A DNA stretch of 64,000 nucleotides from Borovskyia barvae. Lineage: Eukaryota > Euglenozoa > Kinetoplastea > Trypanosomatida > Trypanosomatidae. Position numbers and translations under genes: made by a program. The stretch covers positions 1 through 64,000 of the forward strand of contig JASAOM010001021.1 of assembly GCA_030849085.1 (NCBI GenBank). The letters are read 5' to 3'. The notes beneath the pieces were generated by a model that was not told where the DNA came from, did not search any database, and saw nothing but the letters and a program-made list of their open reading frames with translations. Of this stretch, positions 1 through 10,848 are shown piece by piece (within the stretch, counting starts at the first letter, position 1; the number at the start of each line of letters is the position of its first letter).

Positions 1-46
1 AGTGACACGCCTTTTCTTCGAGTATACATCTCGTTCAGAAAGGCTT
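1..46 (+). repeat. Diverged 46-bp repeat, copy 1
   Basis: This segment starts at the window edge and matches 924-969 at roughly three quarters of positions by eye, with no gap needed. Both copies begin agtgaca and share the blocks ttttctt and ttcagaaa. It may be part of a longer repeat that continues leftward outside the window. Confidence 0.5.
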
Positions 47-761
47 ACAGAGAAAGAAAGCTAACCTGGAGAAAAAACAGAGGGAAATCGAACGGAAAAA
101 CAAACCAAAATAGACTGTTGGAAACCTTAACAATGAAAAGATCGTCATCTGAAAATACTAAAGACAGAGAGAATTTTTCGATACAACGGAAGAAAACGTG
201 AGTTCTCCTGGAAGAAGAACAAAAACAAAAGTAGTCTGGAAAAAACCACACTCGAACCACGGAAAAAAAAATGGTGGAGAAACAGTACCTGAAACGACAA
301 AATGAAAACCACTCGCTTAGATGCATGGTCGCTTCCTAAAGCATTTGCAAAATACTCCCCGTAAAAACGAGCTGGGGTTGGTGGGCGGGTTCGCAAAAAT
401 CCTGATCTCATCTGTTGACGCGTGGACGCTGCCGTGAGGATTTTTAGCAGATAAAGAAAAGTACGTCATTTAAAGAAGGACAAGATAAAGAGAAAGTGCA
501 TAAGGAGTATTCTATTACCATTTCATCATGGAGCTTGGTGCACTTGACCGGTTGAGTTGAAAGCAGTTTCCTGAATTCTACTTGTTATTTCCGGCGATGT
601 GCATGGAGGTATAAAAAGGTGTTGTCCAGGTTCAATGAATTCGCTCACTCTGCCCGATACAGTCCAAAGTGCCGTCTCTGAGCTTCAAGCAACGACCACA
701 ACTTGCTATCTGACATTTGGTTTTCTCCAACCCGAAATCGAGGGGGGATCCTGTCTAGTAA

Positions 762-843
762 AAGCGTGTCGCACCCGGATTCTAACCCACGACCTCATAT
801 CCGAAAGAAGAGGCTACCACCATCAGACACTCTAGACTCGTGC
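762..843 (-). other. tRNA-like (A-box/B-box) segment
   Basis: Read on the minus strand, 787-777 gives GGTTAGAATCC, one mismatch from the Pol III B-box consensus GGTTCRANTCC. An A-box-like stretch lies about 45 bases upstream (834-814). The spacing matches a tRNA body. The T-stem and acceptor stem pair poorly, so this is not a functional tRNA by eye. It could be a tRNA-derived repeat, a decayed tRNA gene or chance. Confidence 0.3.
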
Positions 844-923
844 CCCCGCAAGGAGGAAAGGGCTGAAAGCCCTCAAAAAAAAAATTGGTTATCCGATAAC
901 AAATTTCCATATGGCATCATCCT

Positions 924-969
924 AGTGACAGGCATTTTCTTTGGAGTGCACAACTCCTTCAGAAAAGCT
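924..969 (+). repeat. Diverged 46-bp repeat, copy 2
   Basis: This is the partner of the repeat at 1-46, in the same orientation. The spacing of 923 bp would fit a tandem or terminal repeat of an old mobile element, but only this short segment is visible twice inside the window. Confidence 0.5.
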
Positions 970-2899
970 TTGCCGATCCAGAACAAGCACGCTATAGATA
1001 CGCCAGTTGGTGCCACTTTGAACTCACAAGGGGACGAGCACCTAGGGAGCCCGGAGGATGAGACGGTGCGTCAGCGACTGGAGGTGGGCAAGCGGCCTTT
1101 TATTACAAGAATCGCTTGCGATGATGTAATTGAATGGCACGACACCTTACACGTAAGTGTGTTTGTTAACGGGGAATGACTTGTCTGATGATGGTTGGAT
1201 ATGATGGTGTGAAACGGTGATGGCCGGTGGCAAAGGGGTGGCTGTGTGATGGCGTGAACATTGCTGTGCTGAAAACGTTGTTGCGGATGCTATGAACTTC
1301 TTGTACTCTCCTCTGCTCCTTCTCCTCCTCCTTTTCTCTTGATGCTCTCTCTCATATGTAACGGATAACACACGATACTAACTTGTGTAGCGATACACGA
1401 AAGTCTTGGCGAACTCTTGCGAGGCAAGTTTTCAAAAGCCCACCCACCCACCCTGAGTTGCTGCGCACATGAGCGGTGAGGGCGGCGCGCCGACGATCAC
1501 GTGGCGGCCGCTGTGATTCGCGCTGCGTATCGAAGTGATGATGACATCGGAGTGCGTTCAGATTTCGTTGAGCTTGTCACGCGTGTTTGGTCTTGGTTTT
1601 TTCTCTAGGTTCCTTTTCTGTTGTGGTCGTTGTTCTCCCTAGTTGTAGGTTTGTGCTTTCATGCCAGGTCTGTTAGCCGCAGTTGTTTTGTACTTTATCT
1701 CTATCTACTCAGTTTCCACCTCCGCTGGCGCTCACCATGGCCTGTTTTCACTCATTTTTCGATTCTCTCTTCTCTTTTTTGACTATCTCTCCTTCCGGCT
1801 TTCGCCTATCTTTCATGTAGTCCTGTAGTCGCAGAGTCGAGCGATGTGACTGTCCTTTTTTTCTTAATTTATCTTCCTCGCTTCTTCCTTTGCGATGATT
1901 GGATCGACTGGCTGAGTCTTGTTCGGTTGATGCCATTGACGGCTGTCGCCCATAGCACCTCTCTTTCTCACTCAAGTGTCTAATTATGTTCCCCGTATTT
2001 AGTTTCCGCTCCTTGTTTTCCCTTCGTTTCATGAGGTGTCCTCTAGAGCGGGAAAGCGATTTGAGTGCTTCCCGGTAAAAAAAATTTTCCATTAGCTGTG
2101 AATGGTTTCTGCCGCTCGGTACGGTCCCAAGACGCTGTGAGTCTTCTTGGTGGGGACCGCGAACTGAGTGCTCCTGTTGCTGGTTGAAAATCCGGCACAT
2201 CACGGTACCACGCAAGGCCGTACCGATACTATCTCTTTATGTTTATTAGTTTCGTTTTTTTTTGACGAGACTGCGGTCGGTCGATGTGTTCCTTAGGCAC
2301 CCGTGTAGGGTGGCCCGTGCGTGTGCGCCATCTTGCGGCGGTTGCTCTTGCTAACCCGCCCTTTTTTTTATCAGCTTTGTCTTGTCCACGGATGGACTCC
2401 GTGTTGTCAGCACGATAGAGACACGACGTGAACGGTGCGTGGTATGAGTGGGTGGCGCCCATGTAGGCTTCTCTGCAGAGCTGGATAAAGACTGCAGTGC
2501 ATTTTTATTTTTGACTGTTTCCTCTATTTCATTGTTTCGCCTGGTGTGCCTTGTGTGGGTGCGACGTGATGGTTTATCCTTTTCCCCGCGCATGTCCGTT
2601 TGGGAATCACTCACCCAGTGTTCCCCCCCGCGAGTGCCTGTGCATGTGACCCCTGGGCGTGCGAGCTGTTAGCGTGCTGTGGTCCTCCGTGCTGGTCTCC
2701 AAGCCACAAGAAAAGAACCCAACAACAAGAATTAGATGGGGTGCAACGCGCGACTGGACGCGATGCGGGAGCCGTCGGAACGAATGTTCACGCGGGCGGC
2801 GGCTGTAGTCGCGTGCCTGATTGCTCCTTCTGTCACATGTCGCTTCCTCCTTCGCTCGACCTCCACTTGCACCTCCTTTTCTCCTTTCACTTGCTCACT

Positions 2900-5363
2900 A
2901 CACAGTGAAATCCATACAACAGAACGGTGGCGTGTGGTGTTCCGGAGACGCGGATTGCGAGGCTGACTGGAAACACCCGCAGGGATACCCTGCAGTGAGA
3001 CCTGGGCTATGGCCTTCAACTCGCAACATGTGTCGAAAGCGTGATAGAAAACGCCACCAGAGCTTTCTAATGAGACCCAAGGCCGTAGGCGCCGCACCAC
3101 CCTCAGTGAAGGAGCTCAGCATCCGCAATCAAGACCTGTAGCGTGAGATCGAGCTTCTGGAGGGCAATCCGAATTCCAAGGAGCCCCCGCCATCCCCCCA
3201 GTGGTTTCCGCATCCCAAAGACGCTACGCTTCTGGATTAGGGGTGGTGTTTGAGATGCCGACGAGCACGAGTGCTTCCAAGTCCTGCTGCAGTAGGCACG
3301 CGAGTACGTTAACCCGGCCACGTTCCGCGAAATGAAGACATCATGGAAGATCAAGCTCACGATGCCAGTGGAGGAGGATATCCGCAGAGCCGTGGAGATG
3401 AGTAGGTTCGGGCCGGTGGCACTCTCACTCGCTGGGTGACGTTAGCGCATATTGGCGCAGGGGTTTCACAGCGTGAATGTTCTCGCAGCCCCGAGCTAAA
3501 GGGGTGTCGCCGCCTCATCACCGAGCGGTACCCCACTGATGTCATTGAGAAGACAGAGGTGCCACCCCTGAATTATCCGAGTTACCTGTACCGCCGACAG
3601 TCGCTGCGCTCTTCCGAATTCATGCTGCAGATGAATTCTGAAGTGTTATAGAATGCGATTCCAATCCTGGAATCGATTCGCAACCACTTCTCTTCTTGTT
3701 CGAGGACAGGCAGATACTATCGCTTGTGCACACTGCCGACGGGTGCGCGATGGGGTGTTGTGGTGAGCCAGGCCACCATCTGGGTCATCGCAGAGATCGA
3801 CAGGCCGGTGCTGATCGATACCATGATCAAAAAAATACCCTTCGCCTCACACGAGGGTCAGGAGAAGGAGTTTCTGCATGCTGTCCGCCGCTTTGTACAC
3901 CAGATCCGGCCGGCCAATCTGCTGGCGTCCTCGGAACGTTAGCCCCTGGCGAGTGCAACAGACGAGAAACTCTTGGAGATGACCTCCCGGTTGGATTTTT
4001 TTCTGGGCGAGGAGTACAGCGAGTATGATTGCCACTAGCGCTGGGTTCGCAATGCTCCACGGACGATGGCGAAGATCAGGCTGTCTATCGAGACGGTACC
4101 GTGATTCTCCGGCCGCACTTTCACCTCCATCGCGTCGCTCCTTCTGTTTACAACACACACACCACGCAGCTAAAAATAGCGCAGGGTTTTACCTTCTGCG
4201 TGCTTACCGTGGTGTCTATCGCTTGGTGGGGCACAGGAAAGACTGGGACGAGAAGCTACAGTACTTAAATGACCTGGTAAGGGGGGGGGGGGGGAACTGC
4301 TGATGACAGGAAATTCCCTTGTGCAGAACCTTTGGTAGATGATCGCGGAAGTGTGAGCACCAATCTACAGCGAAGAGGACTACACAGTGATATGCTTCAC
4401 GGACGCGTGCGTGCATTAATGGGGAGAATTATCCGGCGAGCATTCTGGGGATCGAATGGCAGCAAAAGGACCGAAAGAAGGTACGAGACGACAACGTACC
4501 AGCAGGGGTGAATCCACTAGCTGGATATTCCCCTCTGGACCAGCGTGGCCGCTCTTCTAGGCGCGGGTGCCACCTCTGTACACATAAAGATGAAGCGTTC
4601 CCAATGTACTTCAAGTTTAACTGGCGAGAAGTCGGCAAGATATCCAACAGCTTGGCAGCTCTGCTCCCTTACCGGACCCGCTACACATGCCACAGGAAAG
4701 CGAGGTCATGCAAGAAGCGTTGTCGTAGACACCGGAGGGTGCAGGGCCAGCAGCACCACCATTCTCCTTGAGTAGAGTCGGGTACACAATGGGGGAGAAT
4801 ATTATCGAGATCCCTACACATCGTGGACGAGAGCGCCCCTCCGACACCAACGCACAAGATGCACCGGAAGACGACCTGGTGGGGGAAGATGCCGGGGACA
4901 GGAGGCTTGACGTTGGATATTCCACCGCACAATTCTCCGCACATTTGGAATCGGGGGGCGTGTGGGGGCTGTTGGGGCGGCTGGTGGGGGTGGGGGGTTT
5001 CCCGGAGCACCTCCGCGTGGCGATGGTGACGGATTGCTTTTCCATTGTCCACGCCCAGCGACGCCTTAACGGGTGTGGTAGCATTGAAAGAGAGTGCTCA
5101 CTCAATCGACTCTTCGAGTACAACGGCAACCAATGGGTAGAGAGAAACATCAAGATGGTGTTCTTCTACATTGCTGGTCCCCTGAACCCACCGGATACGT
5201 ATTCTCGCAAATTTGGGGAGAACGAGGGCTCCTCAAGTCTCGTTGTAGATAAAGTGGACGGGCTTGGTCTCCCGCCACTGTTAAGCACCTACTCACCACT
5301 TTTTGAAGAGATGGCGGATGTTCCTTGCTCGGTTCGAGAACCAATACCTAGCCAAAAGTAGTT
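2900..5363 (+). mobile_element. Fossil retroelement, probably TATE-like (DIRS group)
   Basis: This is the decayed remnant of a reverse-transcriptase element in + orientation. A reverse-transcriptase-like core is recognisable at about 3,430-3,960, including the short motif LPTGARWG. An RNase H-like region follows, ending at about 5,361, with a TDC motif and the motif NPPDTYSR that resembles the end of RNase H in tyrosine-recombinase retroelements. It is broken, with well over ten interruptions, so it is old. No terminal repeats were delimited, and the ends given are approximate. The assignment to TATE (known from Leishmania braziliensis and relatives) rather than another DIRS/Ngaro-like family such as VIPER is from memory and inference. 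Confidence 0.55.
4281..4294 (+). repeat. Run of 14 G
   Basis: An uninterrupted run of 14 G lies on the + strand within the fossil element. The usual runs further right are C or pyrimidine runs on this strand. Confidence 0.85.
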
Positions 5364-7762
5364 TTTCTTTTCCCTAAGCAGTTTTCCTTGTTTCTTATCC
5401 CCTTTTCCATTTTTGATAGTTTCCCTTTCGAATAAGCCGGGACAAACCATTATGGGGAAAACGGTCTGCTTCCCAAAGCCACAGTAAATTATAGCGAAAT
5501 GACATCAGTGCTCTAAAGCGCATGGGTTTCGTAAAGCCAATGTGAGCCCGCGAGGGGTACGCGGCGCCCACCATGCTGATCCGAGCGCTCGCCAGCTTGC
5601 ATTCTTCCTCTCCTTTGACTTTTATCTTTGATAAACAGCAAAGCACATACAGAGCCATGGCACACACATTAGCTGACAATAAGGGGGTGACTTCTTGCGA
5701 GTGGTGGCAACACATTAGCACCAAATGCGATAGTTTCTATACCCAATCGGTTGTTTTACATTCATTCAGTGCTGGGTTCTCGCGCCTCTGGCTGCCAATT
5801 AATGTTGAAGCTCGTCGCTGCTCGTTACTGTTCGAAAATTTGCCGTCAAGAGTACTTGAGCCGCAGCAACAGACAGGGCCCGCCTTTAGGTTGCGGGGCT
5901 CTGCTCTATCTGCATTGTGAAATAAACGATGCTGTGGTTCTGAGCATTCGCCAATTTGTCGCCTGATGCGCCAAAGGCGCCGTGCTGGTCGTAACCGCGG
6001 GGGGGATCTTCTTGCCCTGTTGCTACTGGAATACCTCAGGTCGGCCCGATTGGGAGCTGGCCTCTGTTTGGATGGCGATCAGGCGCTTCGGTATCTTCGG
6101 TTTCCTGAATTTAAAGCGGAATATGAGGGGATTACATCCCGACCGACAAAGGCTCTAAGTTATTGTGGCTCCATGGGGCATCGGCATCCGTTGTTCATCC
6201 CAACCAAAAAAGGTCTGAAGTTTTCATCCCATCTGATTGAGAATAAAACATCCGCACTTGAACGGGCCCGTTATGAACACTGACGCCGTTGAAAGATCTA
6301 CTTTCCAAGAGCTCTCACCTGCCTTGTTGGATCGGCTGCATGGCTTTTAGATAAATAAGTTGTAAAAAAGCCACCAGATGTTGCCTACCCTGAAAAGAAA
6401 AAACAAAGAAGTTTCTGCTCTAAAAGACAGCTGCGCCTCTAGTGGGGTGCATGGCCAAAAAGAGGCGGGAAAGAGTGGCGGGGTGAGGTTGGTGGGGGGT
6501 AAGCCGCGTGTCCGAGATAACGGCTGGTCTTCTTTCCCTCGCCCTCCTCAAATCCTTTTTTTTCTTCTCGCTCTTCCCTTCCCGTTATATGTAAGTGAAG
6601 ACCTGGTCCCTTAAACTGTGCGCAGAGAAAAAATTTCCTCTATTCCCAACGTTGGCTCTCGAAAGTAAAGTGCTTTTGTTGCATGGGATGTCCTTCTTGC
6701 GGGGTGGTGGTCTGCGGGGGGTTGTTTGGCATGTCCCCTCTTTCCCCCTCTGGGGTCCGGGTTTTTTTCCTTCGGGGGGGGGGGGGCTCTCTGAGTGGTG
6801 TTCCAGAGGTGGGGGCTCGTGCAGTCGGGCGTTTCTAGCCGGGGCTCCTGGTGGGGGTTTCTCTGCTTGGCTATTTGGGAATGAGTTATCCCAGGGGGTG
6901 GGGGGGATAAACGCAGAAAGTCTTGCGATATAAAGGGTTCTTATTCAGCGGGGCGGCCGTGTTGTGCTGGCGGTTGCTTTCAATCGGAAGGGGATCCCCT
7001 GAACGATGTCATAAAGGGATGGATCGGTGGGGGCTGGCGGGTGGGGCCCTTTGAGCTGGGGGAACCGTCGCCTGGTATGCGGGGTGGGCCGGCGCGCTGT
7101 TTGATGACGGTGAAGCTATGTTGTAGCGCCAACGGCGCTTTCTCAAGCGTGCTTAAATACGTACACGAACGACAGAATTCAGAGGTGTATATAAATGTAT
7201 AAAGTGTAGGTGGTGGCGTAGAGCACAGTGCATCTCGAATTACCACGTTCGTGAGCTGACTGAGGCACTGCGATAATGGAGAAGTGGGTTGCTTAGGGGC
7301 TGAATAATACAAAGTTGTTGGATGATTAATCTGAGGGAAAGATTTGCTTTCGAAGAAGCTTGTCCACTGCACTTTCCTCTCAAGCTAAGAAGGGTGACAT
7401 GCGCATGGCAGTATGCCTCAGGACAGACACCATCGACCTCCAAGTACTCACATAACGTGTGTCTAATGCAACGAGAAAGACCCACCAAAAAAAGTAATAA
7501 CGATGGACAAAGATTACATATAAGTCGACTTGGAGAATTGGCCCCCTTCATCTATGTAAATTACTATATTCAGTATCCTGCATGCTCCAAATCGATTTCA
7601 TCCTCTATTTATCTCCACCGGTTGCGTATGCGATGCTTTCGATGAAGGAAAGTCAGTTCCGATAGAATCCAGAATTCAAACAGCTAACTCATCAGGTCCT
7701 CATACCCTCGCACGATAATATTCACTTTCATACTGTCCCCGAAGTCACTCCCTTTTTCTACC
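5364..7762. other. Gene-free spacer upstream of glutamine synthetase
   Basis: No intact gene was found. Two short frames (5751-5966 and 5966-6283, +) might be further fossil pieces of the neighbouring element: the second has a hydrophobic stretch with LLALLLLEYL that could be part of a decayed tyrosine recombinase. This is weak. The segment 6,470-6,910 is unusually G-rich on the + strand and includes a run of 13 G at 6,774-6,786. Close to the next gene the sequence becomes pyrimidine-rich, and the AG at 7,743-7,744 is a possible spliced-leader acceptor for glutamine synthetase. Confidence 0.4.
6774..6786 (+). repeat. Run of 13 G in a G-rich tract
   Basis: This is an uninterrupted run of 13 G on the + strand. 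The surrounding 6,477-6,910 holds many shorter GGGG blocks. G-runs on the transcribed-direction strand have been noted near transcription start regions of trypanosomatid gene clusters, so it may matter that this lies about 1 kb before the first rightward gene. That role is inference. Confidence 0.8.
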
Positions 7763-8902
7763 ATGTCGTCTTCCGCCACACAAAAAGTGCGTGTAACGTA
7801 CATTTGGCTCTCAGGGAAAGATTCACATCATGACATTCGCAGCAAGGATCGCACCTTGTCCCTCTCAGAGGAGGAAGCTGCGAAGCACCCCAAGACGCTG
7901 CTGATGGACGGCGTTTTCCCTATCTGGAACTTTGATGGCTCGTCTACCGGCCAAGCCAAGGGAGCTGATACTGAAATTTTGCTGAAGCCGGTCAACGCGT
8001 TTCGATGCTGCCTACCGCGTCCGCCGTCACCGATCCCATGGATTCTTGTGCTCGCCGAGTGCTACCTTCCGAACGGCAATCCGACTAGTGACAACTCACG
8101 CGCGACAGCACGTCAAATTTTTGAGCAATGCCCTGAGGAACATCCGTGGTTCGGACTTGAGCAGGAGTATTTCATTACAGGCCAGCATGGACGTCCGTAT
8201 GGATGGCCCACTCATGGATTTCCCGGTCCCCAGGGACCATATTACTGCAGCACCGGCGCAACGGCTGCGTGGGGCCGCAAGTACTGCGATCTGCATTACG
8301 AAATCTGCCTTCAAATGGAACTAAATATCTCCGGTACCAACGCCGAGGTTACACCAGGTCAGTGGGAGTTCCAAGTCGGCCCATGTGAAGGACTTGAGAT
8401 GGGTGACCAGTTGACGGTAGCCCGCTGGGTTCTTCTGCGTGTGTTGGAAGAGGATGGTCTCGACGTCGACTACCGTGCAAAACCGGTTAAGGGTGATTGG
8501 AATGGAAGCGGTCTGCATTCCAACTTTTCGACTGAATCGACCCGAGGTGAAAATGGTCTGGCTGTTATCAAGCAGTATATAGAGCGATTAAGCAAGACGG
8601 TAAGCAAGGATATGATTTTCTATGGCTCCGAAAATAATCAACGACTCACAGGCAAACACGAGACATCTAAAGTGTCGGAATTCAGCTTCGGAGTCGGTAC
8701 GCGTGGTACATCTATTCGCATCCCGAATTCCGTCGCAAGCGAGGGCAAAGGATACATGGAGGACCGTCGCCCCGCTGGTGATGCTGATCCGTATTTGGTG
8801 ACATCTCGGTTGTTCGCTTCGTGTGTAGGGCTGCAATCCCAGTCTCTCGATATTGCTTCGCCTACCCATACAAAAGAATGGATGCGCTACGCATTTGAGT
8901 GA
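7763..8902 (+). CDS. GS: Glutamine synthetase
   Basis: This 379-residue protein is a eukaryotic-type glutamine synthetase, which makes glutamine from glutamate, ammonia and ATP. Visible signatures are the DGSSTGQA loop (about residues 58-65), the glutamate/metal motif GLEQEYF (about 131), the NGSGLHSNFST ATP-binding motif (about 247-257) and the conserved RRPAGDADPY end motif (about 335). The length fits the family. The start ATG follows a pyrimidine-rich stretch with an AG at 7,743. I recognise no transit peptide, so it is probably cytosolic. It is the first intact gene on the + strand in the window. Its third codon positions look less GC-rich than those of genes beyond 11.9 kb. All recognised active-site motifs look intact. 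The family call is very secure; location is inference. Confidence 0.96.
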   Translation: MSSSATQKVRVTYIWLSGKDSHHDIRSKDRTLSLSEEEAAKHPKTLLMDGVFPIWNFDGSSTGQAKGADTEILLKPVNAFRCCLPRPPSPIPWILVLAECYLPNGNPTSDNSRATARQIFEQCPEEHPWFGLEQEYFITGQHGRPYGWPTHGFPGPQGPYYCSTGATAAWGRKYCDLHYEICLQMELNISGTNAEVTPGQWEFQVGPCEGLEMGDQLTVARWVLLRVLEEDGLDVDYRAKPVKGDWNGSGLHSNFSTESTRGENGLAVIKQYIERLSKTVSKDMIFYGSENNQRLTGKHETSKVSEFSFGVGTRGTSIRIPNSVASEGKGYMEDRRPAGDADPYLVTSRLFASCVGLQSQSLDIASPTHTKEWMRYAFE

Positions 8903-9711
8903 AATGAAAATCATTATAAACTGCGAAACCTATTTATCACTGTCTTCAGCGCATAGAGACCATGAGTACAGTGTTGTTTAATGAGTGTAATTTATTATCG
9001 TGGATATGGCTTATTAAAGCTGTTGCGATTTGCTTTTTTCACGGGACTGAAAGTAGCAGCACGCTCTTTAACTAAGGATCTGAGCTACTTAATGAAATGC
9101 AAATGAAGTTTGAAAAAGTAATTTGAATTATTGAGAAGCTTGTGTGACACCTAAAAGGTGGCTCTTTCGCCTTACCCAGTAACGCATGACAAGCCCTTTT
9201 CCCAAATATTTTTTGCGAGAAAAAATGACTGATACTCTACTGTCAATTTTCTTTATTTCGTGTGCTCCATTCTCTTCCGTAGGAGGGACACGTCTTTGCG
9301 CTATTGTCCACGCAAGTAATTCCAATGCCACAAAGAGAAGCCAGTCACTGAACGCTAAACGTCCTGATTATTCCTATAATCAACAGCAGTAAGTGATGGG
9401 AGATGTTTTCTTACGTGTGCAACAGAAGGACTTCATTTGAGAAAGACTCTTTTTTCAATTGGCAAAATACTCGTATTTAGGAATGCAGGGAAGTAAAAGA
9501 CACGAGCGATTCTGCGTTTCACTCAGAATTCATATATTTTCTCTGTGCGCTCAGGAATCCGTTACAACACTCTGCCACGTGAAGAAATTTCTCCTGTATT
9601 TCTGATTTCCTATGATCTGCATTGCCAAAATCGGCAATCTCTCTAGCATTTTGATCAACTCTTTGCGCTCCATTCTCTCAATAAACATTTTTTCTGCACA
9701 CTACAGACAGG
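8903..9711. other. Intergenic spacer with splice acceptor
   Basis: This is an AT-rich spacer without a gene. Its last 50 bases are pyrimidine-rich and end in AGs at 9,705-9,706 and 9,709-9,710, directly before the next ATG. If used, these would give a 5' leader of only 1-5 bases plus the spliced leader. Nothing else was recognised. Confidence 0.6.
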
Positions 9712-10848
9712 ATGAAATCCAAGAAGAAAGTAGACAGGAAGGTACACAAAAAATGGCATAAAAAGAAGAGCCTCTACGATCAATACCTTGCAGATTCAGG
9801 CGATAGCGGTGACTCCTCTGGTGAAGACACTCAAGAAGAGGCATTTGAATGCGACGAATACAATGTAAATATGGATGTGAACATCCTTATTCAACAAACG
9901 TTACAGAATATCATCCAGAGTGTCTGTCTTGAGGATCCGGAGGGGTTTTCGACTTTTGGTGATCATGAGCTCATTTGTTTTGCAGCGGCGGTGAAACATA
10001 ATAGCTCAATCCTTTCGCTCCAAATCCGCTATTTGGATGTTTCTGATGTGTCTCTGATGCCATTATGTAAGGCTCTTCACCAGCACCCTAGTATTCGCGC
10101 TGTGGATCTCTCCGGAACTCGAGGTGGTGATGGGGCCAGTAAGGCATTGAGAGAACTTGTCTGTTCAAATCCCAATATCATTTTTATGCGTCTGGAAGAT
10201 ACAATGCTCAACTCCACAGACTCCAGGATAATTGAAAAAGCAACGCGATATAATGCAATGGCGTGCCCAGACCCTAACAACAATCCCTTTCATCTGGGTC
10301 TACTTCGGCGTATTAGTGCGATGGATGAGGACGTACACAAGTTTCACGAACAGTTACAGGCGCGCCCATGGCTTCATGGGGACACTGGAGGCGCAAACGG
10401 TAGTGCTAGTCAGAAAAAAGCGAAAAAGGTTCTTCTTAGTTCTGCTGCTCTTTCTCACATTGGTGGTGAAGTATGTGCGCAATTTATACAGGGAAGATGC
10501 CCATACGGGTCCAGATGTAAGTATATCCACCCGGAGCGCACAACAGCGTTGAAGAATGTTGTCGCTTCGAGTCACTACAACAGGACTGAGCAATCTGAAC
10601 TTAACGAAACTGTCTCCACTGCTTTATCGACAGCCGCAGCGTCACGACAAAGACTACAAAGCCGGCTACGTCCACCAGCGTTTATGTTGAAACGAGTTGA
10701 GCTGCGAGAAAAACAGCCAGAGAGCAGGCAGGCTGCTCCACCGAAGCTTCTTCCGCATGAAGTCTCCGCCTTTTCGTCTATTTCCTCGTGGTGGATTGTG
10801 AGCGCTACAGTGATTTGTTGCTGTACGACGGTTGCTGTATGCCTGTAA
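9712..10848 (+). CDS. CCCH zinc-finger protein with LRR-like region and C-terminal hydrophobic tail
   Basis: This 378-residue protein begins with a very basic stretch (residues 1-22) followed by an acidic Ser/Asp/Glu run. Residues about 95-180 read like degenerate ribonuclease-inhibitor-type leucine-rich repeats, for example SIRAVDLSGTRGGDGASKAL. One CCCH finger lies at about 255-273 with spacing C-X7-C-X5-C-X3-H (CAQFIQGRCPYGSRCKYIH). Such fingers usually bind RNA, and CCCH proteins are major post-transcriptional regulators in trypanosomatids. The last 19-20 residues are hydrophobic (WWIVSATVICCCTTVAVCL), compatible with a tail anchor. That would place an RNA-binding protein on a membrane, which is inference. 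Codon use is AT-richer than in genes further right. No specific ZC3H number is assigned. Confidence 0.85.
   Translation: MKSKKKVDRKVHKKWHKKKSLYDQYLADSGDSGDSSGEDTQEEAFECDEYNVNMDVNILIQQTLQNIIQSVCLEDPEGFSTFGDHELICFAAAVKHNSSILSLQIRYLDVSDVSLMPLCKALHQHPSIRAVDLSGTRGGDGASKALRELVCSNPNIIFMRLEDTMLNSTDSRIIEKATRYNAMACPDPNNNPFHLGLLRRISAMDEDVHKFHEQLQARPWLHGDTGGANGSASQKKAKKVLLSSAALSHIGGEVCAQFIQGRCPYGSRCKYIHPERTTALKNVVASSHYNRTEQSELNETVSTALSTAAASRQRLQSRLRPPAFMLKRVELREKQPESRQAAPPKLLPHEVSAFSSISSWWIVSATVICCCTTVAVCL

Larger units (their letters stand above)
1..2899. other. Gene-free, AT-richer left flank
   Basis: I see no convincing gene here. Reading frames are short, lack recognisable motifs and change frame often. 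The stretch has A/T-rich low-complexity sequence at its start, a diverged repeat pair (1-46 and 924-969), a tRNA-like segment on the minus strand (about 762-843) and a GC-richer patch around 1,440-1,560. A minus-strand frame at 1748-2215 encodes only a highly charged, low-complexity peptide and was not accepted. No spliced-leader RNA sequence was recognised. Together with the element fossil to its right, this looks like subtelomeric or unit-boundary DNA. Confidence 0.5.

Noticed and set aside
703-1179. 158-codon + frame in the left flank
   Set aside because: It crosses the tRNA-like segment and the diverged repeat, with no recognisable domain; probably chance or fossil sequence.
1748-2215. 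155-codon minus-strand frame
   Set aside because: It is a charged low-complexity peptide with no motif, opposite to the direction of all other genes.
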